DNA of 64,000 nt, from assembly GCA_910574455.1 (NCBI GenBank), contig CAJSYZ010000005.1:5084001-5148000 (forward strand), given 5' to 3'. The notes under the pieces were generated by a model. It did no database searches and was not told the DNA's origin. It saw only the letters and a program-made list of their open reading frames with translations. How positions within the stretch are numbered: position 1 is the stretch's first letter; each line of letters starts with the position of its first letter. Of this stretch, positions 12,570 through 23,373 are shown one piece after another. The stretch comes from Trichaptum fuscoviolaceum (lineage: Eukaryota; Basidiomycota; Agaricomycetes; Hymenochaetales; Trichaptaceae). The translations under genes were made by a program, and so were the position numbers.

Positions 12570-12660
12570 AATCAATCGGGATGCGTTGGCGCGTAGGGGA
12601 CTTATCGTGGCCTTTGTTATCTCAATCCCTCAAGTTGATACGCCGTCCTCTGTAGCACAA

Positions 12661-14464
12661 ATGACACACATATCCTCTGTCGTGTTAATCAAGGTCAACG
12701 AGCCAGAGAAGCTGCTGAAAGAAGAGGAGGATAGCTCAGAGGTTTCAGAAAACGAATACCCAGATGGCGGACTTGACGCATGGCTAGCGGTACTAGGGTC
12801 GTTCTTAATATGTTTTGCACCTCTGGGTCTCATGAACTCTTTTGGTACCTTCCAGGTATGACTTCCATATGCCCCACAGGTAGTATACTGATCAATGTTC
12901 TACTAGGAGTTTTACTCTTCCGACTACCTTTCCGATTATTCTGAGACTACTATCGCATTCATCGGGACGCTCGAATTTGCCTTCCTTTACATCGAGAGTA
13001 TTATAATTGGCCCTATCTTCGATTCTTATGGCTTGAAGGTGAGCTAAACTGTCGATCACCGCGAGGGTCTGGTGACCAACGAGTCGTTGTAGTATACGTA
13101 TTCAATAGGTTGCGTCGGAACCGTCCTTTCGCTGGTCGCACTTTCCTTCACGCACCCTCAGAGAATCTGGCAACAGTTCCTTACGCAGGTTTGAGCACTA
13201 TCATTAGCCAATATACTCTACAAGGCTCTAATCTGAGTATTCGTAGGGCGTGCTTTTCGGCTTAGCAGGAGGATTTTCGTATAACCCTGCCCTCGCTGTC
13301 GTGGGGCAGTATTTCCAACGTCGGAGAGGATTTGCGATGTGCATCGTTGTGGCGGGCAGTAGTCTGGGAGGGGTTTGCTTTCCTTTAATATTTACCAAGC
13401 TATTTAAAACGGTGGGCTTTGGTGAGTTGTTAACGTATCTCAATAGTACCAATTTACTGACCCGCATCAGCTTGGGCTATGAGAGTGGCTGCTCTTATTA
13501 CCTTGTAAGTGTACCCTCTCCTTTCACGACGTGGCGGACGTGTTCAAACTATTGAATGTCGTGCAGGGTATGTCACGGAATAGCAATCCTTATTACTCGG
13601 ACACGACTGCCACGCAAGCCAATGCAGCGGGCTAAGGAGCTAGTAGACTTCCATGGCTACAAAGATCCCTGCTACACGCTACTGGCGATCGGTTCCTTCG
13701 TAGTTAGTCTTGGTATATACTCACCGTACAACTACATTCGTGAGCAACCCTTCTGGTGTCGTGATTAGGCACTTTTTACTCACTCACATTACGCCGGAAG
13801 AGCCTTTCGCTGCTAGATGGGACGTGCCCCCTTCTGTTCACGATAATCTATTGTCGCTAATGAACGGAGTATCTATCGTTGGGCGACTAATGTAAGTATA
13901 TGTAGCTACACTTCAGGCCACTGTAGTTGACCTCCTTCCCAGTGGCGGTCAGATTGCCGATAGATATGGCCTTATGAACATCCTCTCCCTTTCCACCTTT
14001 CTGTCGGGTATATTCTGCGTCGCTCTATGGTTACCAGCTAAGAGCTCCGCCCCCCTCGTCGTATTCGCATGCCTTTACGGTGAGTTCATTTAAAGAACGC
14101 GAATGAACGATCTAAATGCCTCGCTGTGCTAGGGATGTTCTCCGGCGTCTTCATCGGCGTCTCCCCAGCAGCTATTGCACAAATCTCACCAACGGACAAA
14201 ATCGGCGCTCGGATAGGAGCATTCCTAGTGCCAACAGCTATTGCCACGCTAATCGGGACACCGATCGGAGGCGTATTCTTGCCTACGGGCTCGGCAGAAG
14301 AGTATCAGCACGTAGCGATATTTGCAGTAAGCTCACTACCGATTAGGATGCTAGATTATTACTCACCTCATACAAACGTGTAGGGCACGGTCATAATAGC
14401 GGGGAGTTTGCTACTGTATGCAGCGAGAGTCGTTCACTGCAAAGATCTTTTGGAAAGACTATAA
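12661..14464 (+). CDS. MFS monocarboxylate-type transporter, possibly decaying
   Basis: Exons 12661-12855, 12907-13038, 13093-13188, 13247-13421, 13471-13504, from 13567 (end unresolved), to 13891, then three more exons to the stop at 14464 give a 12-helix MFS protein of the fungal monocarboxylate type. It shows YPDGGLDAWLAVLGSF, the helix 2-3 region GPIFDSYGLK, GLAGGFSYNPALAVVGQYFQ with the basic loop RRRGFAM, and late motifs GGQIADRYGLMN and ISPTDKIGARIGAF. The start is the Met that aligns with the left copy. Between 13735 and 13770 the frame changes by one, with only a 29-base GT..AG segment to explain it; this is too short for a normal intron and suggests an internal deletion. The substrate is unknown. 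It is paralogous and inverted relative to the gene at the left edge. Confidence 0.75.
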
Positions 14465-14993
14465 GATACTGTACATTCATGCCTTGCGAACATTTCTCCT
14501 ATTATTTTCGAAGAAAACAATGATACTATAGTTTTACTCACTCTTCCTCTTTTATCGTGCAGCGCAACAGCTAACAAAGTATCCAGACGACACCTCATAC
14601 CCATGTACAACTAGTAATAAACATCTTCCAAACGTATTCCGTAGACCCCGATGATGCAACCTGTCATTGTTTTTTTAACACATTACGCAAAGAATGCACT
14701 TCTCTCAATAGAATTGCATCTGCATCGAGTCTAAGAGATTTCAGTAGAAGCAGAAGAAGTAGACCGCAAGCATAGCCATTTTCTGTCGCTGGAACCTGAA
14801 CCTAAATCAAATGCCCCATGGATTCGTGTGTGTGGAAGAAACGCTATCTTTACAGTGTGATATGGAAAAGTTATGTGTTTAACCTTGAAATAATAGACCG
14901 AGGTCCGCGTGCGGCACAAACAATAAATTACCAAGAAGAGTCAAGACTAGTGTACGGTACTCCATCTTGAAGTTGTTAGGCGTTGTCGGGACA

Positions 14994-16750
14994 TCATAGT
15001 AGCAGCATTCCCAAGCCTGTGCTCAGTATCAATAAGACGGATGTTGTTCCGCTCATTGGTAGGGAAGGTGCTCCATTTGGTTTTCCTCCACTACCACTGC
15101 CATTTCCTGAGCTCCCACTATTTCCCAGTAGGGAAGCATTTCTCTGAGAGGAAAGTTGGTCGAATTCCGAAAACGCCTGGGCAATGTTTGTTGTCTGCAA
15201 AGAAAGAAAAAAAGTAATGGGACATCAGTTATAATGATTTACCTACTACGAGACGAAGAGTCACAGGACAACTCACGCTCAGAAGTTGAACGTATGCAGG
15301 GGGTGTGCCGGTAGCAGAAGACGTGGCCGGACCGTAGGCGAAAAGCGAATAGACATTACGTAGGAACGAGTCGCCAAGAATCAATTCATCCACGCCATTC
15401 CCGGATTCCACAGCAGATGGCGAGCTGACGCCGAAGGCGGAGAAGCAGATGATACTGCCATGGTCATCCGCGGTTGCAGATACTACGTCAATAGGATGAA
15501 CTGGATATGGGATTCCACTATGGGGAGGAGCGTATAGGAGGTAATTTTAATATGTATGTCTGACCTCGCATAAGGTAATCCACAGTGACTCACCCGAAGG
15601 AGAAACTTATATTCAGCTTCGTATCGCAAGGGACTTGATACAGGCCCTCAGTCGGGTCGAATACAGCACCCGGGACGGAACCATAGATCGCATCAACATA
15701 TGCCTTAGGGAGCTGCGCGAGACTCGTGCCCGTGTCAAGGAGGGCGATATCCTTGTTTTGGCTAGGCACGGGCTGGCCGTTCACATTCAAGCTATCCATG
15801 AGCAAAAACCACGCGGCAGGGGTAAGCGCTGGCAGTTTCGGCGCGTTCAGGATCGAGCTGAAGTTCGAGTCTGTCTCACCGAGCGTGAAGACACCGCCGT
15901 CCGTCAAGCTCGTGGCCTCGGAGCGGGATAGTTGGAACGTCATGAACGTCGAGAGGGAAGGATTGGTAGCGAACACCTGCTCACAAGGTCAAAGGGCCGA
16001 GTCACAGCACATAGAAATACGGAAAGGTACACACATTTTCAAGTACAGTATCGCCATTGAAGGTCGAACCCTGTAACTCAGTTCGGATTTGAGAAGTACC
16101 AGGACTGAGCCAAGATTAGAAAACTCCTACACAGATTATGATGATCAAAAACATACGGTCCGACGCCAAGCAGACCCTTGTCACCAGGGGAAGTGGCATT
16201 GGAGCCAGGTGCAGAAACTACAGGAGAAAATCAATAAAGAGATATTGAGCGTACATAGTCACTTACTTAGTGCTGTGGGGACAGTAAAGTCTCCAAAGGT
16301 TACGTTGCCAAACACAATGGGCCCCTCCGCGACTGATCCATCCCTGTCATCGGTCATCAGAAATGGTTATGTTTTCAGAGAAATCGTATTTCTCACCCGT
16401 ACGCGACGCTGGTCGAATGCCCCGTTTGAAGGAAGCCTGATGTGTCTACGCCTGTCGTATCAAGCCAGAGGTCAGAGCTACCAGAGTCAATCTGGACCTA
16501 ATTTCAAGTTTCATCTCAGACATCAACAGCACATCACTTTGTAGTATATCTGACGTACCTGGAAATCCTGTCCCAAGACTTTGATCGTAGCTATGTAGAG
16601 AAAATCCTGATTATTTTGGAATTGGAACTCGTCGTCTCCGCTCGCTGCCTTTGAGTTTTTGACAAAAGGAACAGAGATAGCAAGTACGGCATCACTCGCA
16701 ATGCCCACGGCGGAGACCAAGACAGCGAGACTCTTCGGCGAATATAGCAT
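14994..16750 (-). CDS. Pepsin-like aspartic protease, GPI-anchored type (copy A, intact)
   Basis: Eight exons (16750-16559, 16497-16397, 16343-16267, 16217-16157, 16104-16035, 15976-15594, 15517-15277, 15194-14994) sum to 1326 bases, 441 residues. A signal peptide is followed by the first catalytic motif VQIDSGSSDLW, the flap region YGDGSVAEG, the second catalytic motif ALLDTGTSLAQLP, and a Cys pair beginning VPCDTKLN. The C-terminus is Ser/Gly/Asn-rich and ends in a hydrophobic tail (TTSVLLILSTGLGMLLL), as in GPI-anchored yapsin-like enzymes. It probably acts at the cell wall or outside the cell. Copy B lies directly upstream on the same strand and copy C 21 kb away, with the same exon phases. 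A TATA element sits about 110 bases before the start. Confidence 0.9.
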
Positions 16751-18042
16751 AGTAAGTAGTGCTGTGACAGTCGGGAAAAGAAATCGAAGATCAGCCAGTG
16801 AACTCCTAGTAGTAAGTTAGAAAGGAGGAATGTGCGACATAGTCCCGTGGTGCTTCCCTATATACTAAGGTGAAGATGTATGAGAAATGCCGAAGATGAT
16901 CGTTGATAGCGCAATATGGGCGCCGCCCCCCGCGTCCACATCATGAGATGATGCATATCATTGACATCTATTTTGGGTAAATTCGTAGCAAGAAGAGCCT
17001 TGGCAAAGTCGGTGCAGAATCAAAGGATCAGTGATAGCGTTGATTAAGTAGAGCGGCGGAGGTAATTGTGGTGCAGTAGACGAAGATACAAGTCCCGCAT
17101 AAGCAATGCTCAAGTACGAGAGAATATTCAATTTGGAAATGAGCAGGATAAACGAAGTGCATCACCAGCTTCAAATCAAATCATGTCGCACCGACCTTGG
17201 CGACACGATCACGTCCGAAATCACATCTTCCTTGAGCGCGTTGATTGAAGTAAATCTGTGAAGAGCTACGCGAGCTTGTCCCAGCGTGTTCCCGTGTTCA
17301 AGAATTTCTGATAATCAATATAAATATGTGAGTTGGTAGCGTGTTTGTTCGATTTCGCCTTAGGTCCTCCGTTTGACAATTCACAAGGAAGTCGTTTGAT
17401 GTATAGCAAGAGTATTATCACGACAGTCTTGATGCCTGACACAAGGGGCTGATCAAACGACAAAGAGAGAGTGGCACGGTGTAGAGGATAGGATAAGGGA
17501 AGAGCAAATCGAAAAACCAAATAGCAAGTCGGAATGAGTCGGTGTTCACCGCCGGCCCTGAAGTAGAATAAGGTTCAAGAACTTCAGAGTCTCGCTAGTA
17601 CTACGTTTTCCTCCTCACCCCCACTACCACGTTCTATCGACATACAGTTCACGCCCTACATTGAAGGGGAGATGTTCTTTAGGACGAGCTTGAAGTCAAA
17701 GCACAATCAGTCTGACGACCAATGATGTATTAAATCACCCATGCGCATCCTACCATGTTATTTGTAGTTGGAGAAGGATTAATTTCCGTATGTAAGGATC
17801 GAACGATTTGCTTGACCACTTGAATAATAAACCGAGACCCGTAAACAACCCAAAGGATACAGCACTATACAACAATAAACCAGAAGATTGGAAGCCAGAG
17901 TTGTTTTACCATTTTACGTACGTTGAAACATCATATACCTACGCTCAGCGCATAAGGTGAAAATGGGATACACCCATTGGAAAGGTCCGTGAAGGATCTG
18001 CTTCGTTTAGTAACCCTTCAATACTGCTGTTTTTCCTGAGTT
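16751..18042. other. Intergenic stretch between tandem proteases A and B
   Basis: No gene is supported. The left part is the upstream region of copy A and the right part the 3' region of copy B. By eye, segments at about 17035-17120 and 17600-17660 resemble about 19920-20030 and 20970-21040 upstream of copy B, and 17820-17940 resembles 14880-14990 downstream of copy A. The duplication therefore took in non-coding flanks as well as the gene. Confidence 0.5.
16858..16864 (-). promoter_or_regulatory. TATA box of protease A
   Basis: TATATAG on the minus strand, about 110 bases before the start codon at 16750. Copy B has a TATA element at nearly the same distance. Confidence 0.5.
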
Positions 18043-19673
18043 CTAATATCTGGAGGAGTTGACACCCGAAAGGGAGGCATTCCTCTGGGCAGAGAGTTGG
18101 TCGAATTCCGAAAATGCCTGGTCAATATTTGCTGTCTGCAATAGAAAGGAACAGCGTCAGTTTTAGTGCTTTACGCGACGAAGACTCAGCAAATCTCACA
18201 CTCAATAACTGAACGTATGCAGGTGGGGTTCCATTGACGAGAGGGCCGTAGGCAAACAGCGAGTAAACATTACGCAGGAAAGAATCGCCGAGGATTGAGA
18301 TCTCCGCCCCATTAACAGATGTAGATATAGCAGGTGGGACAACCCCGAATCCAGAAAAGCAGTAAATATTTCCATTACTATCCGTAGTCGCAAACACTAC
18401 GTCGATAGGGTGGACTGGATACGAAGCTCCGCTATCGATAGGATTACAAGGACAGCACATATGTAAGTGATCGAACCTGACTGACCAAGTAGACTCAATA
18501 ATGACTCACCCGAAGGACAAAGAGACATTTAGTTTTGTGTCACAAGGAATAATGTATTGGCCATGAACCTGATCGAAGGTAGCACCCGGAACGGAGCTAT
18601 AAATTGCATCGACATATGCCTGAGGAAGCAGGGCGAAGCTCGTGCCCGTATCGAGGAGAGCTACATCTATGTTTTGACTGGAAAGGGACTGGCCATTAAC
18701 ATTCAAGCTATCCATGAGCACGAACCATGCATCCAAATTAATCGCTGGCAGCGCTGCGTTAAGGGTAGTGTTGAAGTTCGAGTCTGCTTCACCGATGGTA
18801 AATATTCCTCCATCTGTCAAGCTCGTGACCTCAGAACGGGACAATTGGAATGTCATGATCGTCTGAAGGGAAGGATCCAAACCAGAAATCTATTCAACAG
18901 TATTCGGTAAGCGCTTTCGTATCTTGAATACACAGAGGATACAAACGTTTTCGAGTACAGTATCTCCACTGAAGTTAGAGCCTAGTAGCTGGCTCCGTAT
19001 TTCGAGTTTCCAGGACTAGGGCTCTTTAGAGAGCTTCTACATGAATTAAATGGGTGGATCACTTACGGCCCGATACCTAATATTCCCTGAAAGCCTGAAG
19101 CAGGACTGGAGGCATTCGAGCCAGGCGCAGAAACTGAGATCGTTTGAGTAAGAAAGTGAGTGTAAGTGTGGATGGTCACTAACTAAATGCAGATGAGAAA
19201 GTGAAGTTTCCGAACGTGAAGTCTCCAACAACGATGGGTCCTTCGGCGACGGTTCCACCGCTTCCCGTGACACTGTCTTTAGAACTTGGTCATTTCCCTC
19301 AGGTGACGGAATTTCTCACCCGTAACTGATCTCAGCTGACTTCCCCGTCTGAAGGAGACTTGAAATGTCTAAGCCTGTAGTATCAAGCCAGAGGTCCGAG
19401 CTTCCGGTGTCGATCTGGACCTAAATATGCATAAAATTTCGTCTTCGTAAGTATCAGGGTGTTCAATTTAATTAGACAAACCTCGAAGTCTTGTCCCAGG
19501 ATCGATATCGTAGTTATGTAGGCGAAGTTCCGGCTATTTTGAAACTGGATCTCGTAGCCAGTACTCGCAGTCTTCGTGCTCTTGACGAAGGGCACGGAGA
19601 TAGCAAGGGCGGCATTACTCGCAATGCCCATTGCGAAGACCAAGGAAGCGAGACTCTTCGATAAAGATGGCAT
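18043..19673 (-). pseudogene. Pepsin-like aspartic protease copy B, frameshifted and lacking the anchor tail
   Basis: Exons 19673-19482, 19420-19320, 19272-19184, 19133-19067, 19015-18947, 18889-18510, 18431-18200 and 18135-18043 correspond one to one with copy A. Both catalytic motifs are present (VQIDTGSSDLW and ALLDTGTSFALLP). The exon sum is 1223, one base short of a multiple of three. The missing base falls in exon 5 (near 18998-19010), where copies A and C read PPxxSx(I/V)R and this copy runs into a stop. A shifted acceptor (..CGGAG before CCAG) could restore the frame at the cost of 8-9 residues. The last exon stops at 18043 after SRY, so the Ser-rich stalk and GPI tail of copy A are absent. 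If expressed, it would be a secreted rather than anchored enzyme. Confidence 0.65.
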
Positions 19674-19767
19674 AGCAATCCTGTACTGATCTCTAGCAGG
19701 CGCTTTGTAGATGAAGGAATAAGTCACGAAGTAGGACTGTGTGACGAAGCCAGTTCGTGGAGCTCTC

Positions 19768-19774
19768 CTTTATA
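19768..19774 (-). promoter_or_regulatory. TATA box of protease B
   Basis: TATAAAG on the minus strand, about 100 bases before the start codon at 19673. Its position is conserved relative to copy A. Confidence 0.5.
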
Positions 19775-21348
19775 TGCTAGAACATAATTGTCTCCAAGGA
19801 AAGTTCAAAGATGGTGGCGATCAACAGTTAAAAGGCGCACGCAGCTTCCTGTGTTCTAGCCTTGTGAGTAGGTACGAAGCTATGCGATCCATTGCAGGCA
19901 CAAGCAAGCTAGTGCAAAAAATCCATCAATCAATGTCGAGCGTATGGAGAGGCGGAGGTGAGTGAGGTACAGTGAATGAGAATGCAAGTCTCCTTCGCTC
20001 TTCCGCATTGACGCTGTCCAGGCACAAGCGCGAGGCCCACAGTATCCTAGACACACATCTGGTGATGAGCGAGACGGACCGCAGTGGAGTATTTGCTTCA
20101 ATCAGAGGCGATGACATTAAGCGCGTCGTCCAAGCTAAAGGTCTGTTGAATGACCGAACGCCGGATACAGCTAAAGAAAAGGGTGCTTCTCCTTTGACAT
20201 AGATGAATGAGCAAGTACGGCCGCTCCTCAGTACGTCGAAAGCGTAGCTTAAGACCTAACCCTCCTTCGAACAAACGAGATATGGCGGAGTCTCCAAACT
20301 ATACCAATACACCATGTCATGATGTCATGGTACTAGTACTGTTAGCCTTGGCTGTGAAGAAGAGAGCGCTCACACTTGTCACTGTACCATCAGCACTTTC
20401 GTTTGGCAAAGCAATATGCTCTGTCATTAGATTTGACTGATCAAGAGGATAGCAAGTATGAGGCCTTGGAGGACTCATGTATATTCGGTGAGGAAGTTAG
20501 ATCCAAGGTCATAGAAGATGTAGGAAGAGTATTACGGAGGAAGTAGGATGCTACTTACTTGATGACGTATCCGAGTCTGTTTGACTGCCACAACTGCAAA
20601 CATGAAGTCCAAAGCCTTTTCGCAAGTGACCTGCGTTGTGAGAGTCGCTACGGATGCCTATCGATATATTTCAATGCAATTCGTTGTAAATGTAATAGTT
20701 ATTCAAGCGCTGACTCACCTGCGGATTGGGGATATTCATATTTAGGATCATCCTATGTAGGTGGGGTAGTGCATAGCAGACTTATTCAAGGTCTGTGATT
20801 AAGAATAGACTTCTCTTTTCCACGAGGAATCAGGATCATTTGCTCTGAAGATGTTATCAACAAGTCGAGAACTGAGTGGTGGTCTGGAAGTCTCAAGATG
20901 GTGTTCAAGTTCGAGAATATGCTTACGTAACTTTAAGCAGCTTGAAGGCATAGCTCGGGGATGTGTTTGTTGCGTATTCCCCCTCACCACCACCACGTTT
21001 TATCGACACAATACACGCATCCGCCTTTACAACACTGGGACAAGCCAAAGCTCTTATTATATTGGATAATATTTGATGATGGTGAGCGTTTGCGCCACTT
21101 GCCTTGCTGGACGCGGGACACGAGGCCTGGTCTAAGAATGCTCAATGGGGCCGGAAAAAGTGCATGCTCAAGAAGATAGATAAACGCACAGCAGAACAGG
21201 AGTTGATCCTCTCCTTTGCACATCACGACCACGACCATCGACCTTTACTTTGTCCTACTCTGACGTCCGTTTGCTTGTTGTGGAACATACGCAAGGGTCG
21301 TACAGCCGACATCCACGCGCTTATCTAGTCTTCGGCACTTTTCGACAG

Positions 21349-21354
21349 TATAAA
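21349..21354 (+). promoter_or_regulatory. TATA box of GH16 gene
   Basis: TATAAA lies 34 bases before the start codon at 21383. This implies a very short 5' leader, or a real start slightly downstream at the second Met (21389). Confidence 0.5.
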
Positions 21355-21382
21355 GCCCTGGGTTCCGCGTAAGAGCACACCC

Positions 21383-22694
21383 ATGAAAATGAGGAGAAGC
21401 TGCTTAGTTCTTGCGTTGGCGGCCTGTGTGTCTGCCTATGACATTATCAAGGAGTACGCGGGCGATTCGTTCTTCGATGATTGGGACTTCTACGGCTCGT
21501 GGGATAACCTCACCCTCGGTGCGCTCTTTTTATTTCCTTGCTATTTTTACTCGACGCTAACGCGGCATTGCACTCATCGTAGGCGATGTCTGGTGGCTCA
21601 ACGAGGTCGATGCAATGTCCGATGGGCTAACCTACGTCAATGGCGATGGGAATGCTATCATCCGGGTCGACAACTACACTAACGTGCCGTTCAACTTCAA
21701 GCGCAACTCGGTGCGCATCACCACAAAAGATTTCTATGCGCTCGGGTCTCTATGGATCATCGACGCCCTGCACCTCCCTTTCGGATGCTCCGTGTGGCCG
21801 GCATTCTGGTCGAAGGGCGTCCTCTGGCCTAATGACGGCGAGATCGACATCATCGAGGCTGTGAACCGCATGCCCTCCAACCAGATGGCGCTCCACACGA
21901 CGGGCGGCTGCTTTCACACCACGCCGCCGAATCAGCTCGGGCAGTCCATGGGCCTTGGAGCAGGCAACGTGGGTGGGTCAGGCCTGAATGGGAACGGCGA
22001 GAACGCCTCTGACTGCTCGACGGGCTCGGGATGTGTCGTGACCGAGACGAAGACGGCGAGCTTTGGGAGCGCGTTTGCGCAGAACGGTGGTGGTGTGTGG
22101 GCGACGCAGTTCGACGTCTCGGGCATCTAGTGAGCACGGATACTTTATATTGTTTAAATGCGAGAATTCATGCTGAACTTCTCTCTTACCAGTATGTGGT
22201 ATTGGCCCCGGAATGAAGTGCCTCAATCTATACAAGGTGCGACGTCATCCTCCGGCATTGGTCTGGACGATTGGGGTGCACCGTCTGCAAGTTACCCAAG
22301 CACATCCTGCGACATTGCAACGTTCTTCACACCGCAGCAGCTCGTGCTCGACATCACACTTTGCGGCGACTGGGCCGGCGTGCCGGCTGTGTACAATTCG
22401 ACGTGTAGCAACACCGGGTCAACAGGCCTCTGTTACAATGACAATGTCATCGGAGACGGGTCCAAGTATGATGACGCATACTTCGAGATCCAATATCTAC
22501 GAGCGTATACGACAGGTCTGCCGAATCCAACCCCTACAGCGGCGCTCGATAACCAGCCTTCTGCATCTGTCTCTACCTCTGCTTCATCGGCCGGCGGCTC
22601 GGGCTTATCCCGAGGGGCCCGAACGGAGTGGCTCGCTTTTGCATGGGTAACACTCTGTTTAGGTGTGGTTGTGGGTGTTATGATTACGTTCTAA
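21383..22694 (+). CDS. Glycoside hydrolase family 16 glucanase, secreted, membrane- or GPI-anchored
   Basis: Three exons (21383-21518, 21583-22129, 22193-22694) sum to 1185 bases, 394 residues. The N-terminus is a signal peptide. The GH16 catalytic signature GEIDIIEAVN (E-x-D-x-x-E) lies at about residue 150, preceded by LPFGCSVWPAFWSKG and followed by MALHTTGGC; the second half has YWPRNEVPQSIQ and LDITLCGDWAGVP. Such fungal enzymes cleave beta-1,3(4)-glucans and act in cell-wall remodelling or glucan breakdown. A Ser/Thr-rich stretch and a hydrophobic C-terminal segment (LAFAWVTLCLGVVVGVMITF) suggest anchoring. Conserved Cys residues favour a secreted protein. The exact linkage specificity cannot be read from sequence. 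Confidence 0.9.
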
Positions 22695-23373
22695 AATTCT
22701 CTTGTACGTTCTTTGCTTCTTGCCATCTTCCTTCTTGCCAACTTGCTTTTTGCCATTTGCCCTTCTTATCCATACTTCCTCTCAATTCTAGTTCTCTTGG
22801 GTCTCGTTGCTCATGCTCCTGATCTTACGCTCTCCTGGACGTTCTGCACTGCTTTGTATTTCCTTTTTATTACGGGTTTATAGATTATGACTTCTTAATC
22901 ACGTTGAATGACACTAACGTCCGTCGAAGTTCACACTCGAGTCTTTACACATTAGATTATGCTGATCATGTCTACTATACACATACACACGTTGTTGTTG
23001 TTACCTGCTGTGAAATGGATTGTAGCTCACTTGTTGGAATTTGAATGTCGGCTTTTCCCGCTCTTTTGGCTCCGCTGCATCTGCTTGCATTCGGACCTCC
23101 ACCATCAGCTTCAATATGACCAGTGATTCCTGTTCAATGCCTACATCAAGAATATCTCCATCAAATATCGGGGCTTGCTTTGCTCCTAATGGTTCATGGC
23201 TGATTGGTGCAATGTTTTGTGCATCCGGTGGCTGTTGGCCGTCTAACCCGCACGACGCTGTGTCCACGGGGAGCTCGATGCAGCTTTACGGCGTATTTTG
23301 CTCTATCACTTGTCTGTCTATGCAGCACAGCGAGTCTCGCTTCCATACACTCTCATTCGTCTCAGACCGCCGA
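22695..23373. other. Intergenic stretch with a small minus-strand open frame
   Basis: A pyrimidine-rich 3' region follows the GH16 gene. On the minus strand, about 23290-23001, an open frame of 90 codons has natural protein composition (for example DILDVGIEQESLVILKLMVE) and ends in a possible donor. It has no ATG start and no recognised family; it may be a remnant or a short exon of an unseen gene. Confidence 0.3.

Larger units (their letters stand above)
19674..21382. other. Intergenic stretch upstream of protease B and GH16 gene
   Basis: No gene is supported over 1.7 kb. The part at about 19900-21040 has stretches similar to the region upstream of protease A (16990-17660). Short open frames on both strands have no family features. 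Confidence 0.5.

Noticed and set aside
12099..12596. 165-codon plus-strand open frame
   Set aside because: It runs through clear intron-like GT..AG segments, and the composition is not protein-like at the start. A spliced small gene (12212-12569) is a better, though weak, reading.
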